From positions 22,030,818-22,094,817 of the forward strand of contig CM037471.1 in NCBI GenBank assembly GCA_021014325.1: a DNA stretch of 64,000 nucleotides. The letters run 5' to 3'. Position numbers and translations under genes: made by a program. Shown piece after piece: positions 60,151 through 64,000 of this stretch; positions within the stretch are counted from its first letter, which is position 1, and each line of letters starts with the position of its first letter. The notes under the pieces were generated by a model. It searched no databases and was not told the DNA's origin. It saw only the letters and a list, made by a program, of their open reading frames with translations. This DNA is from Plazaster borealis (taxonomy: Eukaryota; Echinodermata; Asteroidea; Forcipulatida; Labidiasteridae).

Positions 60151-60159
60151 ATAATATTG

Positions 60160-61180
60160 TCAGGGGGCACCACCTTCGTATCCCTCAGAACCCAGCACCA
60201 GTAAAACCGTCAGAACACTTTCAGCACGCTTCAACTTCTATTCAACCAAACTTTTAAGATGATAGATTTTGTTCATACCCGTTTTCAATGACATCAGCAG
60301 TTTTTAAACCATTTAGGAAAACAGACAAATTTTTCAAAAAAATTCACCTGTCCTTGGAGCATCCATTTTATGGATCAATTTGACAAGATTGCCAGAGCTG
60401 TCTGATCTGACCGCCTGGTAGACTTATTATCCGGGTCTCTGAGGGATAGTACTGCCAGGAAAAGACACCTGCCCGATATATTGTATGAATAATGGAGAAG
60501 TTTTCTCAACGGAAACAAGACTACGAGCAGACCTCAGGGCTATGCTCTGGGTGGGTGGGACTTGCAGGAGATGGGGTGGGTGGATGCAAGTGATGAGGGG
60601 GGGGGGGGCAACGATGCAGCTTTTAAGGAAAATGCGCATGAGATATGCCCTAGTTTGGGAGGCTGTGTGTTTTGGGGTTTTTTTTTTGGGGGGGGACCGC
60701 ACATCGGCCGCCCTCCAGCGAAGGACCTGTTTAGGGACACGCCCCTTTGATACCTCTTCAGCACATCTGATAAGCTTTTCCCACATTTTAAGAGGGTATT
60801 TGTTTTGCATTTGTTCAATGTGTTTTTTGTATCAAGTGTGTTGTTTACATGTCAAGGTATGGCCTTGGTTAATTGTTAATTTAAGCTTATTTGTTTGTCT
60901 AATCAACTAGGCCTAAGTTCTATAATTTGGTTCCATCTACCATTGACAAATTGTTACACCGATTTTGTACACAACATGATAGCCTGATGGTGTGGCAGAG
61001 TTTTTGTCCTTCCTCCCCCTCCAAATCACTGACCCCTGTTGATTGATGACACCCTCAATGACGCGATTGTATGGTCCAGCTGAGAATATAATGAGCTGAC
61101 CAGTGTGAACGATGTGGTTAAGACAATGGAAGTATTAACATAATAATGTCCGCGTGAGTTGACAGCGGCCTCTCCTGCAA
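60160..61180. other. Stretch without a recognised gene
   Basis: Long overlapping frames on both strands at 60427-60910 arise from a G/C-skewed stretch with homopolymer runs. No family recognised. Confidence 0.4.
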
Positions 61181-61187
61181 CTTTTAA

Positions 61188-61519
61188 AGGCCCTGTACAC
61201 TTTTGGTAAGATCAATAAAACAAATGTTCACAGATTCACACACAACTTACATGATTTAAAGTAAGTAATGGTTTAAAGGGTTCCTTAAAATATTTCTGCC
61301 TAAAATGCTATCGTTTCTGATGAGTAAAACAATAGTTTTTATCACGCGCGATATTTTGAAAAAAACAAACACATAAGGTCTCTTTTCACTATTTTCTCGT
61401 GATCTCGATGACCAATTGAGCTCAAACTTTCACAGGTTTGTTTGTTCATGCATATTATGTTGAGTCACACAAAATGTGGACACTGATTTTGAGCTGTTAC
61501 CCAAAAGTGTACAATACCT
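61188..61519. mobile_element. TTAA-inserting MITE, subfamily D
   Basis: Flanked by TTAA at 61184-61187 and 61520-61523. Ends AGGCCCTGTACACTTTTGG and complement. The interior is largely unlike subfamilies A and B except for GATGACCAATTGAGCTCAA and TTTCACAGGTTTG. Confidence 0.85.
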
Positions 61520-61529
61520 TTAACAAGCA

Positions 61530-62685
61530 CCATTTACTGTTCGATTATCGTATGCATCAGTTTAGCCCGGCGATTTAGCCATGTTTTAGCAGAAATCGTG
61601 GCCATTCAATCATTTATTCATTCATTCATTGTTTATAAAAAAAAATAATAACAAATCACCGCATCAGCCGATTTGCAAGTAAAATTTGTGATTTAAATAG
61701 GCCTATAACAATACAAGAAAATAAAAATAACAGCATAGAAATTAAAACAAAAAGTTACACAAACAATTAACGTTAGTTGCACAATTGTAGTTTACTTTAT
61801 ATTTAAAAAAGAAAAGAGGGGGGGTCGCAGATTCGGCTTCGCCTCTAGCTTAGGCTCCGTTTGCCCGTTTGCGGCTCCTTATCAAAGTGAGAGTTTTCAA
61901 AGTTGACGGAGAACAGAGACTAGCCCCGTAGCCGAAGTCTCCGAGGTTTCAAAAAGCCTCTAACGCAAAAACTGAAAATGGTGCCCTCTATTGACACATT
62001 CAGTTTATTCTGACCTTTGACAGTTGCGAGGGACGCGCCATATTTTCCAAAAAATAAAAATGACATATTTCGAAGTAAAGATTCAAGCCCACATCTGAAA
62101 GATAGAGACACTATAACAGTAAGTTAGTTATGTTATGTTTATCCATAGACATTTTAAAGAATACTTATATTCGTGAACATGTTCAAGGAAAGAATACACT
62201 GACCACCGCGAGCTTAGCTCCGAGTCTGAGGAGAGCTCAGCTATGGTGAATGATGTTACTTCCTTGCCCGAATTCCGGACATTTGCCTTTATAAAACAAT
62301 AACATTCGTAGCAATATTTAATTTATTGTCTAGCTATTTTTAATTTTTTTTAGTTAAGATAGTTGATAACTTCCCTCCCTACTTTCTTTTTGTTTAAACT
62401 TTTAGTAAATATTATTAAGCGCCTTCTTTGTTAAATGAAATAGGCCTAGGCCCTACACCGACCTAGCCGACATTTTTAATAATAACGGGTTTTCCTACCT
62501 CATCCAGATAGTGTGGATAGCTGAGAGTGAGACTGAGAGGAGATGAATCCGCACTAAGGTTACGCTTCAGCATGTCCAGGCTCGATTCTCCATGGGACTT
62601 TTTCAAAACAAGACAAAATTGATCCCCAACAAAAATAAGAATATTATTTTTGTAAATGTTGTTATTAAAATTGACTCAGTCCTTC
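61530..62685. other. Stretch without a recognised gene
   Basis: AT-rich, no supported exon. Confidence 0.4.
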
Positions 62686-62689
62686 ATTT

Positions 62690-63120
62690 TAATAATAATA
62701 ATAATAGTGGCTTCTTATATAGCGCACATATCCGTCACTCAGTGACGCTCAAGGCGCTTTTAGCGTTCATTATTTTCCTGCAAGGTATTGTGGAGCTACG
62801 TTAATGAAGTATGAGACCAAGTCCTTTACATAGCACCATGTAATGGTTTACAAGGTGCTGTGGCGCAATATGCTGCCGATCAAACCAGGAACACCGGGTC
62901 GAACCCCTTCTCTTTTCGATAAGTGCACTGGGTTCTTTTACGTGCATTACACAACACACGGGACCAACGGCTTAAAGTACCATCCGAAGGACGAAGCATG
63001 TGGTTAAGTGTCTTGCTTAAGGACACAAGTGTCACGACTGGGATTCGAACCCACACTCTGCTGATCAGAAACACCAGAGCTTGAATTCGGTGTTCTTATC
63101 CGCTCGGTCACGACACGCCA
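62690..63120 (-). repeat. tRNA-Leu-derived SINE
   Basis: AAT microsatellite at the 3' end (left), then the same body as 1-435 and 55424-55822. Head complement GGTCACGACACGCC at the right end. Confidence 0.9.
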
Positions 63121-63450
63121 CCATTTTGAATGGTAGTTAAGTACTACTAGGCTATTATCTTTTCTTTATCCAACATTGTAAACATTTCTAAGTCCCCAAA
63201 ACAGTCACTGCACATGTTCAGTGCTGGCAAAATATACACTGCCTTTTATAGAAACTGGACATATCACAACAAAGGGCCTAATTAATATCAATTCATAGTG
63301 TCAGTTTGCGAAAATTCGTACAATACTTGTTGGACTAAATAAAGGTTAGGCAAATCCTTGTCTGATTATCGTTCAAAATTTATGCTATTATGATTGAATA
63401 CAAAATAATATCTTCATATCATTTTCAAAAATTAAGCACTTCCTTGGTTG

Positions 63451-63521
63451 TACTCCTAGAACTATGAGGTTCGTTCCGCTATGGAGACGATAGTGGAATG
63501 AACCTTGTAGTTCTAGGAGTA
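63451..63521. other. Near-perfect 71-nt hairpin (32-bp arms, 7-nt loop)
   Basis: Arms 63451-63482 and 63490-63521 pair throughout. The only four departures from Watson-Crick pairing are G-U type. The loop is GGAGACG. Located about 290 nt upstream of the start codon of the plus-strand gene. Confidence 0.9.
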
Positions 63522-63810
63522 GGTTATACGCACCATCTTGATTAAGGGGCAGATTTGTCAAATAGGAATTGCCGCCTCAGCCTCCGGAAGTTCGAGCGAA
63601 GAGTCACAGACGGAAATGCGTGTTCACAAGTAAACAAAACTGCCTCTTAAACAAGATGACGCTTATTGATACGGTATTGTTCATTGAAATTGTTGAAATA
63701 TGTCACTTCATGTGTGAAACTTTTCAAACAATTCACACATTTTTTATATTCAATTTTAATCTATTTAAATGTATTTATTTTTTGTAGAGTAAAAGAAGAC
63801 GGTGTTCGCC

Positions 63811-63916
63811 ATGGCGCCCCTGGACTGGGATCACATCATGGGGTTGAGCGCCAAGGGGCTAACAGAGGAGGCAGCTGAAGAGGTTTACAGCATCCTCACT
63901 GAAGTACGGGAAATCA
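63811..63916 (+). CDS. First coding exon of an unrecognised gene (partial)
   Basis: An acceptor (ttttttgtag, 63787) is followed by a 23-nt leader and an ATG in a strong context (CGCCATGG). 35 codons follow, starting MAPLDWDHIMGLSAKGLTEE and continuing with an acidic helix-like AAEEVYSILTEVREI. The donor is probably gtaata after 63916; an alternative is gtacgg after 63903. A non-coding first exon may end near 63628 (CACAA|gtaaac). Codon use is GC-rich compared with the surroundings, which supports coding. The short helical start could suit many families and I do not name one. The rest lies beyond the window. Confidence 0.65.
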
Positions 63917-64000
63917 GTAATAAGTATTATATAAACCTACCCCTAAGATAAGGTTAACAGTAGGGTCATAGATTTGAGCACTTTAAGACAATCTGACGTG

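Noticed and set aside
60427..60910. Overlapping 127- and 141-codon frames on opposite strands
   Set aside because: Antisense frames in a skewed, homopolymer-rich stretch with no similarity or splice sites.

Overview
The window is animal nuclear DNA from a starfish, probably of the Asterias type. It is AT-rich, with short exons bounded by GT/AG splice sites, tRNA-derived SINEs, many small inverted-repeat elements, and a TTAGGG-type repeat block. The strongest taxonomic evidence is a gene for a relaxin-like gonad-stimulating peptide (RGP), the starfish gonadotropin, on the minus strand at 44.2-45.7 kb. None of the coding genes is a single long reading frame; they had to be assembled from exons.

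Layout. (1) 0.9-10.9 kb, minus strand: nine coding exons of a two-pore channel, best matched to TPC2 (TPCN2). They cover the N-terminus and nearly all of the first six-helix domain; domain II lies to the left of the window. Its pore exon lies at one end of a striking tandem array of decayed copies of itself. The introns hold a Tc1/mariner-like element, a hAT-like element, TTAA elements and SINEs. (2) 11-20 kb: no gene recognised, dispersed repeats. (3) 20.0-21.1 kb, plus strand: a two-coding-exon gene for a 106-residue protein with a signal peptide and one membrane helix, family not recognised. (4) 21-28.8 kb: repeats, including a hAT-like element with perfect 8-bp target duplications and one element inserted into another. 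(5) 28.8-35.6 kb, plus strand: a possible spliced, mostly non-coding transcription unit with a T/G-rich intron, an array of tandemly duplicated exon-like units and a possible 35-codon terminal ORF. (6) 35.6-44 kb: repeats and about 1.5 kb of interstitial telomeric (CCCTAA)n. (7) 44.2-45.7 kb, minus strand: RGP. A TATA-containing candidate first exon lies at 59.1-59.3 kb on the same strand, and may or may not belong to RGP. (8) 46-59 kb: repeats. (9) 59.4-63.5 kb: repeats and a 71-nt near-perfect hairpin. (10) 63.8 kb to the end, plus strand: the first coding exon of an unrecognised gene.

The genes do not form a pathway or operon. TPC2 is an endolysosomal cation channel, RGP a secreted neurohormone, and the 106-residue protein a probable small membrane protein. 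Most of the remaining sequence is non-autonomous transposable elements. Several are nested, which gives relative insertion ages and confirms their target-site preferences. All gene models rest on reading splice sites and translated similarity by eye; no alignment or transcript data were available.
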